A stretch of DNA of 64,000 nt, from positions 59,836,092 through 59,900,091 of the forward strand of contig JAVIAB010000101.1 in the NCBI GenBank assembly GCA_032433765.1, given 5' to 3'. The position numbers and the translations under genes were made by a program. Of the stretch, positions 1 to 10,908 are shown piece after piece. The DNA comes from Megaustenia siamemsis (Eukaryota; Mollusca; Gastropoda; Stylommatophora; Ariophantidae). The notes below the pieces were generated by a model. That model did no database searches. It was given only the letters and a program-made list of their open reading frames with translations, and was not told the origin of the DNA. The stretch's first letter is position 1. Every line of letters starts with the position of its first letter.

Positions 1-150
1 TACTGAGCCGAAACGTCGCTCTGTTTTTGTCCTGTTCCTCTCCTATGTAAACGTGTTAACACCTTACTTTTTTCCAATTTTTAAAATTGTAGTTCTTACT
101 ATCAACTTCACAGCAGCTTCGCATTGTTGTGGATATTGATGCATTTTATT
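1..150 (+). mobile_element. End of a Penelope-like element, cut by the window edge
   Basis: The first bases contain ctgagccgaaacgtc, the 3' half of the hammerhead-type motif seen whole at 41293. The following stretch, with cagcagcttcgcatt near 115, matches the order of the Penelope end at 49680-49850 read on the minus strand. Too short to say whether it was part of a full element. Confidence 0.5.
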
Positions 151-536
151 TTTGTTTTCATTTATCATCTGCATTACATTGATTAATTTGGCCAACAAGC
201 ATTGTGTATACAGATAATGTTACAGGCTTGCTTGAGGAGTTAGAGATCACAAGTGGAGTCTTCCAGATTATGTGTTTATTATTACAGCTCTGTAAATAGT
301 AAACTATTAGCATCGACCGATGCAAACTTGAACGTGTGATTAATCATTTCTTTAATTTCTCTTATTAACGAAAGTTCTCAACTTACAAACTGTAAGCCCT
401 TCACTCTTCCTTTAGTCTAAGGGAAAAAAATGTTTTAATGATGAAAAATATCATTCTAAAAATATAAAAGTATCGTTAATATTAACCATTTAACTACAAA
501 TGCATATTATAAACTGAAGTGAAGAATAATATTGGA
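151..536. other. No feature seen
   Basis: AT-rich sequence without ORF, repeat or splice-like signal that I could support; presumably intron or flank of the micro-exon gene. Confidence 0.5.
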
Positions 537-550
537 TAATATATCCATTC

Positions 551-813
551 GGGAGCTGCGATAGCTCAGTGGTTTGTGAACTGAACTACAAAAGACAAGA
601 GGTAGGGTTCGATCCCAACCGACGGCTTCCCGGTTCACCCATCCTTTAATGGGTATCGGATTTTCTCTGGGAAGGTAAATCGGTACGGGCGTAATACCGA
701 CCACATTAACCCAAAAAAACATGTCCCGAAAGTCTGTCAATGTCTGGTCACTAACACCATATTCCCTATACGCCACTTGGCGTGAGGGGGGTAATTTACT
801 TTTTTTTTTTTAC
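551..813 (+). mobile_element. tRNA-derived SINE (family 1), copy with perfect target duplication
   Basis: The head has an A-box-like tagctcagtgg and a B box ggttcgatccc, followed by a conserved body with gcgtaataccgaccacatta, a 3' region near ctatacgccacttggcgtga, and a T-rich end. The 14-bp taatatatccattc occurs directly before (537-550) and after (814-827), a perfect target site duplication. Other copies are at 5930, 21117, 32545 and, partial, 38454. RNA polymerase III would be expected to transcribe such an element. Confidence 0.88.
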
Positions 814-984
814 TAATATATCCATTCATACATTTGGAAGCAATCATGTACAATGGACAAACAAAAGATCACAGATTTCGTCGACACCAAAAGAAGAGCA
901 GTAATGCCCCAATTACATTCTAAAAGATACCGATGTAGTAGGAAACTTATACCTAACACAATAACAACAATATATTTTTGTCAC

Positions 985-1505
985 TCTTACTAGTTTATTC
1001 ATTCTCTCATTCACTCAATCACTAACACTCTATCTTCAATACTCTCATTCACTCAGTCAATAACATTCGCACTAACTCATTATCTTCCATACTCTCATTC
1101 ACTTAATCACTAATACACTAATTCCATAGCCTCATGCTCTCATACACTCAATCAATAACACTGTCGCTAACTCACTATCTTCTATACTCTCATGCTCTCA
1201 TTCACTCAATCACTAACTCACTATCTTCCATACTCTCGTTCACTCAATCACTAACGCTCTCACTAAGTCACTATCTCACATACTCTCATTCACTCAATCA
1301 CTAACAATCTCGCTAACACACTATCTTCCATACTCTCATGCACTCAATTATTAACGCTCTCACTAACTCACTATATTTCATACTCTAATTAACTCAATCA
1401 CTAACACTATTGCTAACTCACTATATCTTAAACTCTTATTCACTCAAACACTAACTCTCCCGCTAACTCACTATTTTCCACTCTCTCATTCACTCATTCA
1501 CTAAA
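985..1505. repeat. Degenerate tandem repeat (cactcaatcactaac-like)
   Basis: About nine imperfect copies of a unit near 55-60 bp containing ctctcattcactcaatcac, ctaactcactatcttcc and variants. No coding potential. Confidence 0.8.
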
Positions 1506-1625
1506 TTCACGACCCAGTCGGGCCCACATCCCTTAGTGTGTCAAGAAACTAAAGGGCCGAACAATTTCCTTGAAGGGTTGCTGCTGGTGATCAGATTATC
1601 TCCTGATGCAAAATTATGCATTAAT
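1505..1625 (+). repeat. Interspersed repeat R1, copy 1
   Basis: Contains tcaagaaactaaagggccga and, about 40 bp on, tgatcagattatctcctgat. Related sequences lie at 12215-12350 (plus) and 38384-38445 (minus). Family unknown. Confidence 0.5.
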
Positions 1626-1905
1626 GTTTCCTATTTTAAACTACATAAACAATGTGTTATATGCGGATGACAAGTCTTAATACCAGAGACAAAGAATGAA
1701 CTAGACGAAACGATAGATATAATAGAGAAGAAAGCAACAAGAAAGGTCTCAGTCTGAACTGTAAGAAAATTGACTTAACGGTCATATCTAAGAAACAATC
1801 AACACAATTGTGCAGCATAAAAAAAAACAACAGGAAAACTCTTATACAAGTGCAATGAAATAATGGTCATCTGTGTCTTTCTTTCTCTCTCACATTATCC
1901 CCACC

Positions 1906-1941
<36 letters not shown>

Positions 1942-2320
1942 CTCTCTACCTGTCACAGCTGACAGATTCGACAACGTCTAAAAATGCAACATCTTTAATA
2001 TAGGCTATATTTATCTAATATATTATCCAATCAATTACCCACCCTCCCCCCCCCACCTCCCATTTGTCAGCCCTATTTCTTTACCCAGCCCTAATAAAAA
2101 GAACGCGTGACAAAACCAAGTTGTTTGACGTTTCTTAACAGAAGTAAGAAAATAGCAACGTTGTCTCCGTCTGATGTGGGACTACTCATTACCTCTACAG
2201 ATTGCTCTATTATTTTCATAAAAACTTCCTAAGATTTCTTTAAACAACTGAAGCACCGCACACTTTTCTCAACTCCTTCTTCAAATGTTAGTAATTTAAC
2301 TTCATTGTTACACTATTTAC
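1626..2320. other. Non-coding stretch with CT microsatellite
   Basis: A (TCTC)n tract at about 1876-1957 is the only recognisable structure. Confidence 0.6.
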
Positions 2321-2402
2321 GATGCACTGTAGATAGAAGATTGTGGAGGGATTGATCGTCTACGCCAACCGGCAGGGTACATGATGATGATGATGATGAT
2401 TA
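2321..2402 (+). mobile_element. 3' end of an RTE-type LINE
   Basis: The sequence attgtggagggattgatcg, then tacgccaaccggca and a (GAT)n tail match the 3' ends of the RTE copies at 23690 and 63728. Confidence 0.6.
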
Positions 2403-2437
2403 CACTATTGTTAAGATCATCTGTTGTCTTACTACGC

Positions 2438-2502
<65 letters not shown>

Positions 2503-2520
2503 TAGAGAGAGAGAGAGAGA
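2438..2520. repeat. (TA)n(TG)n(AG)n compound microsatellite
   Basis: A pure dinucleotide tract that changes from TA to TG to AG. It directly precedes an RTE fragment. Confidence 0.95.
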
Positions 2521-2968
2521 AATTAGTTCCTAAATGTTATGTGGAGCCTGTTTTAACATCTGGATGTGGATCATGGACAATAGCAGAACAGACAAGAACA
2601 TAACTGGAATCTGTAAAAATATGGATTTACAGAAGAATGTTGAGAATACCATGGGCATCTAAGAGGAGAAATGAACACGTTCTGAAAACGCCAAAGCAAA
2701 GAGAGTGCTAATTTCCAATATTAGGAAGAAACAATCATCATTTTTTTGGACAAGCAATGAGAAGGGAACAGCTGGAATGTATTGTAACAAACGGAGGAAT
2801 TGAAGGACGAAGAGATGGAGTTAAGCAAAGAGAAAAGATAAAAGACAGCTTCAGTGAAATGCTTGACATAAGGTGAACAACAGAAATGATAAATAACTGT
2901 CGAGATCGAAAGTTGTGGAGAGACATGATCGCCTACGCCAGTAGGCCCGGTAATTGATGATGACATAT
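2521..2968 (+). mobile_element. RTE-B LINE fragment (C-terminal reverse transcriptase end)
   Basis: Decayed reading frame whose translation resembles the C-terminal region of RTE/BovB elements (a C-S-W-T-I block followed by an aromatic-rich W-I-Y-R-R-M-L-R block). It ends in tacgccagtaggcccggtaa and a GAT-rich tail. Several stops and frame breaks. Better copies are at 53720 and 54890. Confidence 0.75.
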
Positions 2969-2973
<5 letters not shown>

Positions 2974-3028
<55 letters not shown>

Positions 3029-3034
3029 ATTTAT
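2974..3034. repeat. (TA)n microsatellite
   Basis: Near-pure TA tract with a few T interruptions, directly after the RTE fragment. Confidence 0.95.
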
Positions 3035-3039
3035 ATCCA

Positions 3040-3800
3040 TCTATTATCTTTGTGACCCAAACTCGACACATTGGGCAATGATTCTAGACTCGTTGTGTCC
3101 AACAATCTTTGTGATTATCATATCTTGCACATGATCCGATTAGTATCTTGCCACACGACCCTTTTCTGTGCGAGTTGTTCAAGGCGAGGGAGTTGATACC
3201 TGCTGTTTTTACCCTTCGCTTGTGTGTTTCTTTCTTTGTTTCTCTAGGTCGACTTCTTTTTCTTTTACCCTCAGGACCCCATTTGAGGACCTACTTTGAT
3301 GTTCTATTGTTCGTCACTTCTCATCACATTGAAAACATATGACCACCTTTTTATTTCTGTGTTCTATATATTTTCGGAAGCTTAGTCATTTCTATTATTT
3401 CTGCGCTAGTCTTAAATTCATTCCTTGGTGTGCGAACTATTTTCCTGAGGCATTTGTTTTCCAGTGTGTCCATTTTTGTTTCAACTTCTGTAATTGTTTT
3501 CCAGCTCTCGCATTTGTCAGAAATTTTGGATTACGCATTAGATTTGAAATTCTTGAGCTTTGTTTTATACTGGATACACACAAGGTACAATTCACTTCAA
3601 TATCATATCATTATTTAAGAAAGATGAAATAATCCGTATTTACATATAAATACGTAAGGACTTAAGCGAAGTCTGGACTGTTTGATATAATGATACAGTA
3701 GAAAAGTCAAACTTTAACAATTATTATAATGCACCGCAATATATTGTGGAAACTGAAAACAAGGAATGTCGAAAAGCATGTACATTTTTGTAGGAAATAG
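3040..3800. other. No gene recognised
   Basis: Two overlapping short plus-strand open frames (3148-3342 and 3339-3632) are present, but they are T-rich, resemble no family and look like chance frames. Confidence 0.5.
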
Positions 3801-3885
3801 TGAAGAACATTCAGAAACAGTGGAAGTGATTGAGATATGTGGAGATACATGATCACGTACGCCAAACGTAGAGGTCCTCGTCTTG
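3800..3885 (+). mobile_element. Probable RTE 3'-end scrap
   Basis: The segment gatatgtggagatacatgat, followed by cacgtacgccaa, is similar to RTE-B and RTE-C 3' ends but has no GAT tail. Confidence 0.35.
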
Positions 3886-4123
3886 GGTGATGTTAAGTGT
3901 AATGATGGTGAATTCGATTTTGATACATTTGAGTTATCCCTCCGTCATTTTGTCATATTCAGATTGCAAGCAGGAAATATAAACATCAAGACTTTACAAA
4001 CTGGTTTCTATCCAGGTCAATACAATAACTTTAGTAGACAGTCTATGGACAATTTGTTCATATTATTTAGAACGCGCTCTCCATTTGATTATATCATTTT
4101 ATTTCTTCATAAAACACACTTAC

Positions 4124-4159
4124 CGCATGCGCCACTAATCTGTGATTGAATATTGTAAT
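4124..4159 (-). CDS. Micro-exon 23 (36 nt), ITIFNHRLVAHA
   Basis: The donor is GTAAGTGTG and the acceptor tttcatgttttttag. A nearer AG would give 16 nt. It is the last exon seen; no stop codon follows in the remaining 4.1 kb. Confidence 0.45.
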
Positions 4160-4199
4160 CTAAAAAACATGAAACGTAATTAGAATATTAGATTAGTGA

Positions 4200-5040
4200 G
4201 AATATGCATTGAGTCAAAGTCTGGGCTCATGCTTAGAAAAGTTAATTGCGTCAAAGTCTGGGCTCATGTTTAGAAAAGTTAATTGCGTCAAAGTCTGGGC
4301 TCATGTTTAGAAAAGTTAATTGCGTCAAAGTCTGGGCTCATGTTTAGAAAAGTTAATTGCGTCAAAGTCTGGGCTCATGTTTAGAAAAGTTAATTGCGTC
4401 AAAGTCTGGGCTCATGTTTAGAAAAGTAAATTGTGTCACAGTCTGGGCTCATGTTTAGAAAAGTTAATTGCGTCAAAGTCTGGGCTCATGTTTAGAAAAG
4501 TTAATTGCGTCAAAGTCTGGGCTCATGTTTAGAAAAGTTCATAGCGTTAAAATCTGGGTTCATGATTAGAAAAGTTCATAGCGTCAAAGTCTGAGCTCAT
4601 GATTAGAAAAGTTCATAGCGTCAAAATCTGGATTCATGATTAGAAAAGTTCATAGCGTCAAAGTCTGAGCTCATGATTAGAAAAGTTCATAGCGTCAAAA
4701 TCTGGGTTCATGATTAGAAAAATTCATAGCGTCAAAGTCTGAGCTCATGATTAGAAAAGTTCATAGCGTCAAAATCTGGGTTCATGCGTATACAATTTCA
4801 TTGCGTAAAAGTCTGGGCTCATGGTTGTAAATATTCATTGCGTCAAAGTTTGGGCTCATAATTAGAAAAGTTCATTGCGTCAAAGTCTGAGCTCATGGTT
4901 AGAAAAGTTCATTGCGTCAAAGTCTGGGCTCATGATTAGAAAAGTTCATTGCGTCAAAATCTTAGGGATCATGCGAAGAAAATTTCATTGCGTTAAAGTC
5001 TGGGCTCATATTTAGAAATGTCCTTTGCGTCAAAGTCAGA
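4200..5040. repeat. 37-bp minisatellite, about 22 copies
   Basis: The unit carries gcgtcaaagtctgggctcat and gtttagaaaagttaatt; spacing between successive matches is exactly 37 bp. The first part is nearly uniform; from about 4540 two variants (gggttcatg and gagctcatg) alternate, making a 74-bp higher-order unit. The final copies decay into the RTE region. Confidence 0.95.
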
Positions 5041-5140
5041 CCACAGGTTAGAAGAGGAGTACCAGCTGCAGAGACTGTTCTTTTTTTACCATATGCCGGA
5101 AGTAACATTTTGCAATTCTTAGTTTTAGCCATGGTGTTAT

Positions 5141-5588
5141 TTCTTTTCTCAATATTCATTTATGGTGCAGAAACATGGACATTAGACAAGAAAACAGAAC
5201 ATAGAATTGAAGCCTTTGAAATGTGGATATATAGAAGAATAGGTAGAATTGAATGGAAGGAAAAGAAAACAAACGACGAAGTCTTAAAACAACTAAAAAT
5301 GAAAAGAGAACTACTAAACACATTTCAAACAAGACAAATGCGATTTTTGGGTGATGTTAAAAGACACACCAACCTATTAAAGGTAATCCTGGAATGGAAA
5401 ATACAAGGTAAAGGAGGCAGAGGCAGAGGCAGAGGCAGACCAAGACTAACATGGACGAGTAACATCAAAAGATGGACAAATCAGCCTATGACAACCTACA
5501 CCATCAAAGCAAGAGACAGAGCAGAATGGCGCTCCATCGCAGCCAACCTTCGTTGCGGAGAGGGCAGTCGATGATGATGATGATGATG
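5141..5588 (+). mobile_element. RTE-A LINE, 5'-truncated C-terminal copy (nested)
   Basis: An open frame of about 150 codons encodes the RTE C-terminal region: the ETWTLDKKTE block, the FEMWIYRRIGR block, KEKKTN, then a basic RGRGRGRPRLTW stretch and a tail rich in GATGATG. It lies in the opposite direction to a second RTE-A copy that flanks it on both sides, with tgttat at both junctions (5135-5140 and 5590-5595), as expected for insertion into that copy. 5' truncation is typical of target-primed reverse transcription. Not autonomous. Confidence 0.85.
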
Positions 5589-5590
5589 TT

Positions 5591-6486
5591 GTTATCTGTT
5601 TTGATGTTAGTATGTTCTTCATGGCATTAAAATTACTTTATGTCATTCCTATTCTTTTGTTTATTTCAGTTTTCCATTTTCCATCACTGGTTATAGTATG
5701 CCCATGGTAGCTGTAGTTCTGAACTGTCTCCTTGTCTATTCCTTCAATTTTGATATCCATTTGTGGGTTTTGAGTATTTATTTTGTTTATGATCATAGTT
5801 TTAGTCTTTTGATATTCATATCAAGTCAATAATTTTTGCTTATCATGTTTATTTCATTTTAAAAAAATTGTTGTAGATCTTTGGGGTTTTCTGCTAGTAT
5901 GCAGTATCATCAGCATATCTTTTAAAAAAAATGAAAGTAAAGTACCCCAGTCACGCCAAGTGGCGTTAGGTAATATGGTGTTAGTGACCATACATTTTAC
6001 AGACCTTCGGCACATGATGTTTGGGGTAATGTGGTCGGTATTAAGCCCGTGCCGCTTTACTTTCACAGAAAAAAAATCTGGTATCCATTAAAGGCTGGAT
6101 GAACAGGAAGCCGTCGATTGAGAACGAACTCTACCACTTGTCCTTTGTAGTCCAGTTCACTAACCACTGAGCAATCGCGGCTTATGTTATTGATTATATT
6201 TCCATTAATTTGTAGGCCTGGCATCTCTATGATGATTTTAAAGATTTGCTCAGTGTATAGAATGAACAAGATTGGTGATAGGATGCATCCCTGTCTTACT
6301 CCTCTTTTTATATCAATGGGTGTAGAGTTCTCTTTGTTATATTTTATTATTGCAATTTGCTCCCAGTATAGATTACATATTAGTCGTATGTCCATGTCAT
6401 CTAGATGTATCTCTTTTAGACATTCTATAAGTTTCTTGTGGTGTACTCTATCAACAGTTTTGGTGTAGTCTATGAAGTAGACACAT
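5591..6486 (-). mobile_element. RTE-A LINE, reverse transcriptase part, interrupted by a SINE
   Basis: Minus-strand sequence parallel to the long copy at 57035-59150. It includes the DIKRGVRQGCILSP block before the catalytic box. A family-1 SINE lies inside at 5930-6182. The remnant of its 3' side continues at about 5080-5140, beyond the nested plus-strand copy. Frames are broken. Confidence 0.8.
5930..6182 (-). mobile_element. tRNA-derived SINE (family 1) in an RTE copy
   Basis: Read on the minus strand it has the tRNA-like head with cagtggttagtgaactgg, the body and the tail of the copy at 551. The B box is degraded. The host RTE reading resumes on the other side, which dates the SINE as younger than the LINE. 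Confidence 0.85.
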
Positions 6487-6785
6487 TACCTCCTTGATTT
6501 ACACATTGCAGTAATAAGACTTTTTTTTCCAGAGCACGAGTCTAACTTCGAACAAATGTAAACAAACATCACGTGACATTCTGTCAATGTGTGACTGCAG
6601 ACGGCTGCAGGTGAGAAATAGTATAATCGAAGATTGGTCAGGTTATTGATATTACTTCGGTGGTATGTGCAGTCGAGGACAATAGACGAAGTACAGCAGA
6701 TTCACCCCATGATATCATAACACTGAATATCGTCTTTTTTATGTAGAATATCATATTCACATTCATTCTATATACAATTACTTAC

Positions 6786-6815
6786 TGGCAGTTTCGTATT
6801 CATCAAAGTGTTCAC
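6786..6815 (-). CDS. Micro-exon 22 (30 nt), VNTLMNTKLP
   Basis: The donor is GTAAGTAATTG; the acceptor atatcttctaag ends in AAG instead of the usual YAG. Hydrophobic at 1, 4, 5 and 9. It is very similar in form to exon 10. Confidence 0.65.
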
Positions 6816-7156
6816 CTTAGAAGATATCGATTAGTTATGAACAACAATACAAGTTAAAAAGCAAAGACTATTAGTCATTGTAATTAGCAACCATTCTTTC
6901 TTCAATACATCACAGTTACAATCCAAGTCTATCCAAATCTAGCGTTGTCTAAAATATCAAATGGCTTTGTTCTAATGGTCTAATTGAACCCACTTTATCA
7001 AACATTCGTCAATGAAGAGCTCTCTTGCATATATACAGCCATTTAAGCATCTGATGTGAATTATGCACAAACGGATAATGAACATGATGTTGAATTTCTT
7101 TAAAATCCCGATAGCGTTTCATTATTTGTGGAAGAGGATACTCTGAGTCTACTTAC

Positions 7157-7195
7157 ATTTGCTCGTTCGTACTCCAGGCATCTAATGGCAGTGGT
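7157..7195 (-). CDS. Possible micro-exon 21 (39 nt), TTAIRCLEYERAN
   Basis: The donor GTAAGTAGACTC is good. The acceptor gggaccactcag is weak, and an alternative AG would give 25 nt. The frame is open. It holds the only cysteine in the series, and its pattern fits poorly. Confidence 0.35.
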
Positions 7196-7671
7196 CTGAG
7201 TGGTCCCGTACAAATATACGAGTTTACTTGTCTACGTAAAGTGTATATCCTCGATTATCGAAAACAGTGTTGATGTGCGCAACTATTTCAAAGATTAACA
7301 CGTTTCTCTCTCGTGGAAATTATTTAATCAAAAGTCGCATTCAAATATTCTTCATATATAACGTCTTGAGTATAGCACAGTATAAACATTTACAGTTATG
7401 TTTCTATAAATGAAAAATGTGCAAAGTAACACATATACCAATGATAAAGAGTCATTGTATCTGCAGAATCAAACAATAAATAATAAACCTAATGTCAAAC
7501 CGAGATGGGAGTGGCATGACAAACTAGCCATAAAGAAGGTTACACACATTGTCATGTAAGAAACAGTAGCAAATTGTATCAAACTCATAAACGAAGGAGG
7601 CTTGTTTTCTGTATACAATTAAATAATTGTCTTATATCACTTCACGACAAAAAAAAAAACATATTAATTAC

Positions 7672-7692
7672 TTCTCTTAAAAAATTTGCAAT
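7672..7692 (-). CDS. Micro-exon 20 (21 nt), IANFLRE
   Basis: The acceptor is aattatcttctttttcag, one of the best here; the donor GTAATTAATATG is non-consensus. The peptide matches exons 6 and 15 in pattern. Without that match I would rate it lower. Confidence 0.58.
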
Positions 7693-8479
7693 CTGAAAAA
7701 GAAGATAATTAAGTTCAGAGAAAACAAATTAAAGCCTCGCTATTTTTACTCTATAAATTAATTGATAGCAACAAGTTTAATACATCATCAGCAGCAGCAG
7801 CATCATTTAGTTTGTCTCCAATGACAGCACCCATGCCGTTTTCTCTATTGGTTTGCTCATCTTGGGTTTCAGAGCAATGTACGAAGGTAGTTTTCGTTCC
7901 ATTTCTACTTGGCCATTTTTTGTCCAGCGTGCTGCAGGCGACAGGCCGCGAAATATTCGGTCCCGCCCTTGCCTTGGCACGAGATGTCCTCTGTTTTCAA
8001 CAACGAAATTGTCACCAGTTTGTTCGCGGTCGGATCCAGTGTTTTTCTCCACAGAAGTTGATGCCTGACTTCATTTATTGGTACAGCAATTTTTGGGGCA
8101 CGCTTACTGACCATGACGTCTATACTGGGAGTTGCTCGAAGCGCATTGAGATTATACTGACAATGACGGCCGTTACGTCATGGCGAAGGTGTAAAGTTAG
8201 AGCTGTGCGCCATTTATACAATTATTGCAGCACGTTCAATAAAGTGCATGAACGTCAAAACGCGCCGTTTGTACAGAACGCAAAACGTTCTATAGAACAG
8301 TATGAACGATCAGAATAAAAACTTTATTGGCTGCTGGAACTGTGGCTGAATTGATACGGGAATTCTGCCCTACATTAAAGCCATTCCGTTCAAAAGTCTA
8401 AAGTTTCGCTTGGCAGTAAGCATAGAATCTGATGATAGTAATCATTGCCTGTACATTTCGCATACCAAAAGATATACTC
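7693..8479. other. Region with unrecognised open frames
   Basis: Overlapping frames on both strands (plus 7812-8318, minus 7807-8052) have a higher GC content than their surroundings, which hints at an old transposon, but I recognise no domain. Confidence 0.3.
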
Positions 8480-8745
8480 AAATGACAAGTGGCAGATGGC
8501 AAAAGAATTAGGGGCGCCCAAAACTTCGATTTGTAGACGATTGTAAGCGTGACGTGAATACTCTGAACATAAACCTTGCAGGCTGGGAAGAAACAGCTGC
8601 AGACAGCAATCTTGAGAAACACAATCTAAAGCTGCAACTATAAAAAGAAACAGACAGATTCATAGAAAAGAAACAGGAGAATACGCGGCGATTGAAAAGA
8701 AAAGAAAAAAACATTTCTAGTGGCGATGAAGAATTCACAGTCAAC
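8480..8745 (+). mobile_element. LINE C-terminal fragment
   Basis: The translation includes GRPKLRFVDDCKRDV and LNINLAGWEETAAD, a block common at the C-terminus of metazoan non-LTR retrotransposons (a basic GRP motif, then a conserved W). Stops interrupt it. Same general type as 36530. Confidence 0.6.
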
Positions 8746-8759
8746 AATGACTGACGGAG

Positions 8760-9162
8760 GCTAATAACAGTTGATATCTTCTAGCAACTATCAAAGAGGT
8801 GGAGTCGTAGCCTGTAACAACTTTCTGCTGTTTCCACATACGAGGTATTCCCAATTGGGAGTTGAGATGAAGTGGGGGTGGTGTGGGCTCATCAATATTT
8901 CATCTTGTCCAAAGTTGTCCCTGAAACACTAGCCGGGGAAGGAGGTATGTTGCTTCTCCTAGTGATGGGGAATGCGCTTATGCTACATTCCCCGGCACAA
9001 CGCAACTAAACAATTCAATATGTTGACTTTTATTTTCTATTTAATAAGTGGTTTTTATGTCCAGTTCTTCACTACTGATTTTATTGTTCAGGCTCTTTCC
9101 TGTGATGTGTCTACCACATCGTTTTGTTATAGTGGCTATTTTTATATGATTCTGATTATTCG
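8760..9162. other. No feature seen
   Basis: No supported coding or repeat structure. Confidence 0.5.
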
Positions 9163-9681
9163 ACAAAAAGTAATTTTAATGTCATGAAGGACATACTAAC
9201 ATCAAAACATATAACACCAGAGCTAAAACTAAGAATAGCAAAATGTTACATCTTCTCAATATTCCTATATGGTGCTGAAACATGGACATTAGACAAGAAA
9301 ACAGAACAGAGAATTGAAGCCTTTGAAATGTGGATATATAGAAGAATAGGTAGAATTGGATGGAAGGAAAAGAAAACAAACGACGAAGTCTTAAAACAAC
9401 TAAAAATGAAAAGAGAACTTCTGAACACAATTAGAACAACACAAATGCGATTCTTAGGCCATGTTATAAGACACAACAGCCTACTGAAAGTAATCCTGTA
9501 GGGGAAAATATAGGGTAAAAGAGGCAGAGGCAGACCAAGATTAACATGGACGAGTAACATCAAAAGATGGACAAATAAACCGATGACAACCTGCACCATC
9601 AAAGCAAGAGATAGAGCAGAATGGCGCTCCATGGTAGCCAACCTTCGTTGCGGAGACGGCACTCAATGATGTTGATGATTA
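9163..9681 (+). mobile_element. RTE-A LINE, 5'-truncated copy
   Basis: Begins at the NVMKDIL block and runs through the ETWTLDKKTEQ and MWIYRRIGRIGWKEKK blocks to the end, with a short GAT-rich tail. Two in-frame TAG codons (about 9499 and 9511) interrupt a frame that is otherwise open to the natural end. Confidence 0.85.
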
Positions 9682-10878
9682 TTCTAGAGACTAGCGCCCA
9701 CGTCTTGCTTTTGTTATCACAAAGTTGGAATGAAGATGTTGTAGAATGCCCGCTTGTTCCCTCTATGGATCTGTTAGTTCAGAGTTGCACAGAAGCGGTA
9801 ACATGCATGTGATCATTTCACAAACTTTTTTGTTGATTCAATGGTTTTATTTTTTTTTTCTTAATGCTCATTGAAAGTGCAGATTTATTGAGTTTCTCTT
9901 TGTCTGTGGTAAAGCTATTTCAGGTTTTGTTTGTTTATAAGTCTTCTATTTTTACGTGTGTTAATGTCAGATCGTCTGAGAGTAAAAGCTCATTAATTAT
10001 TTCTGTCTAAAACGATAAGACACGATAAGACACGATAAGACACGATAAGACATTCAAACAAAAAACATCCATAACTATGTCGGTGGATGACCATTCTTCG
10101 TAGGATGCCCATTATTGACCCTAATTATCCGACTTTCTGTAACATGCTGCTTCATGACATTACTTCTGCATGTAATTGAATCTCTCTTTGATTACATTCA
10201 CTATTCGTCTTTAATGATATCTGTTGCGACTGGGTGCAGCATCTCCTAGCTGCTCTTGAACTTTCTAGAGTTGTTTAGATCTGCAACTATCATCATGTTG
10301 TCGCTTGTGTGTGTTCTAAAGCAGTTCTAAATCAAGTTCTCAGTCTTAGCGTGTTTTGTGCGAGGACATTGTTTGTTGTTCTTTAGAAAGTTACAAATTA
10401 CACCAAGATTTTAGTGGCTTCTTTTTCTCTTCCATGAGCATTAATCGACTAAACAAAGAACAATTTAAATAGTAGGATAACAACAAAATTTAACTTGACA
10501 TTTATATTTTATCAGAAAGTAAAACTGCTTTCTAAATAGATGATTTTATGTAGAAAAAAACAGTACAAATTAGGAAATCTGTTTTGTACTTTCACCATAT
10601 ATCTCTAAATTATCACCTTTCATATTTCAACACATTGTTATGTGTTTAAGTTATTCTTTATGGACAGTCTTCATAGACATTTGATTAAACATTTGATTGA
10701 TCATCCAGATATTCATCGTTCAAAGTGTTCGCTTTGACTTCATCCAGCTATTTCAATATAAAACCATTGACATAGATCGATTGAAAAAAGAAAAAATACA
10801 AGTGTATTACAACGTTTACAATATTATGATTTCATGTTTACGAGTATATTCTCTTCTCTTCTAGACCTCATTACTTAC
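9682..10878. other. Intron sequence with a short 10-bp repeat
   Basis: Four copies of cacgataaga at about 10012-10051. Nothing else recognised. Confidence 0.5.
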
Positions 10879-10908
10879 TGCCAGAATTCCAGTTAGCGCG
10901 TCAGCAAA
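10879..10908 (-). CDS. Micro-exon 19 (30 nt), FADALTGILA
   Basis: The acceptor is caatgttttcttag and the donor GTAAGTAATGAGG. Hydrophobic residues at 1, 5, 8 and 9. Confidence 0.75.

Larger units (their letters stand above)
6487..7671. other. Intron sequence between micro-exons
   Basis: Apart from the exons at 6786 and 7157 I see no gene or repeat here. Confidence 0.5.

Noticed and set aside
3742..3759. 18-nt micro-exon FPQYIA
   Set aside because: The acceptor cttgttttcag is excellent, but the donor GTGCAT is poor and I found no independent support.
4200..5040. CRISPR-like array
   Set aside because: Direct head-to-tail 37-bp units with no unique spacers; eukaryotic minisatellite.
5585..5600. 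Twin-priming inversion of one RTE insertion
   Set aside because: The inverted part lies beyond the tail of the sense copy, and host sequence resumes on both sides, so nesting explains it better.
7812..8318. 168-codon plus-strand gene
   Set aside because: Frames are open on both strands here, there is no recognisable domain, and neither splice sites nor a good start context support it.
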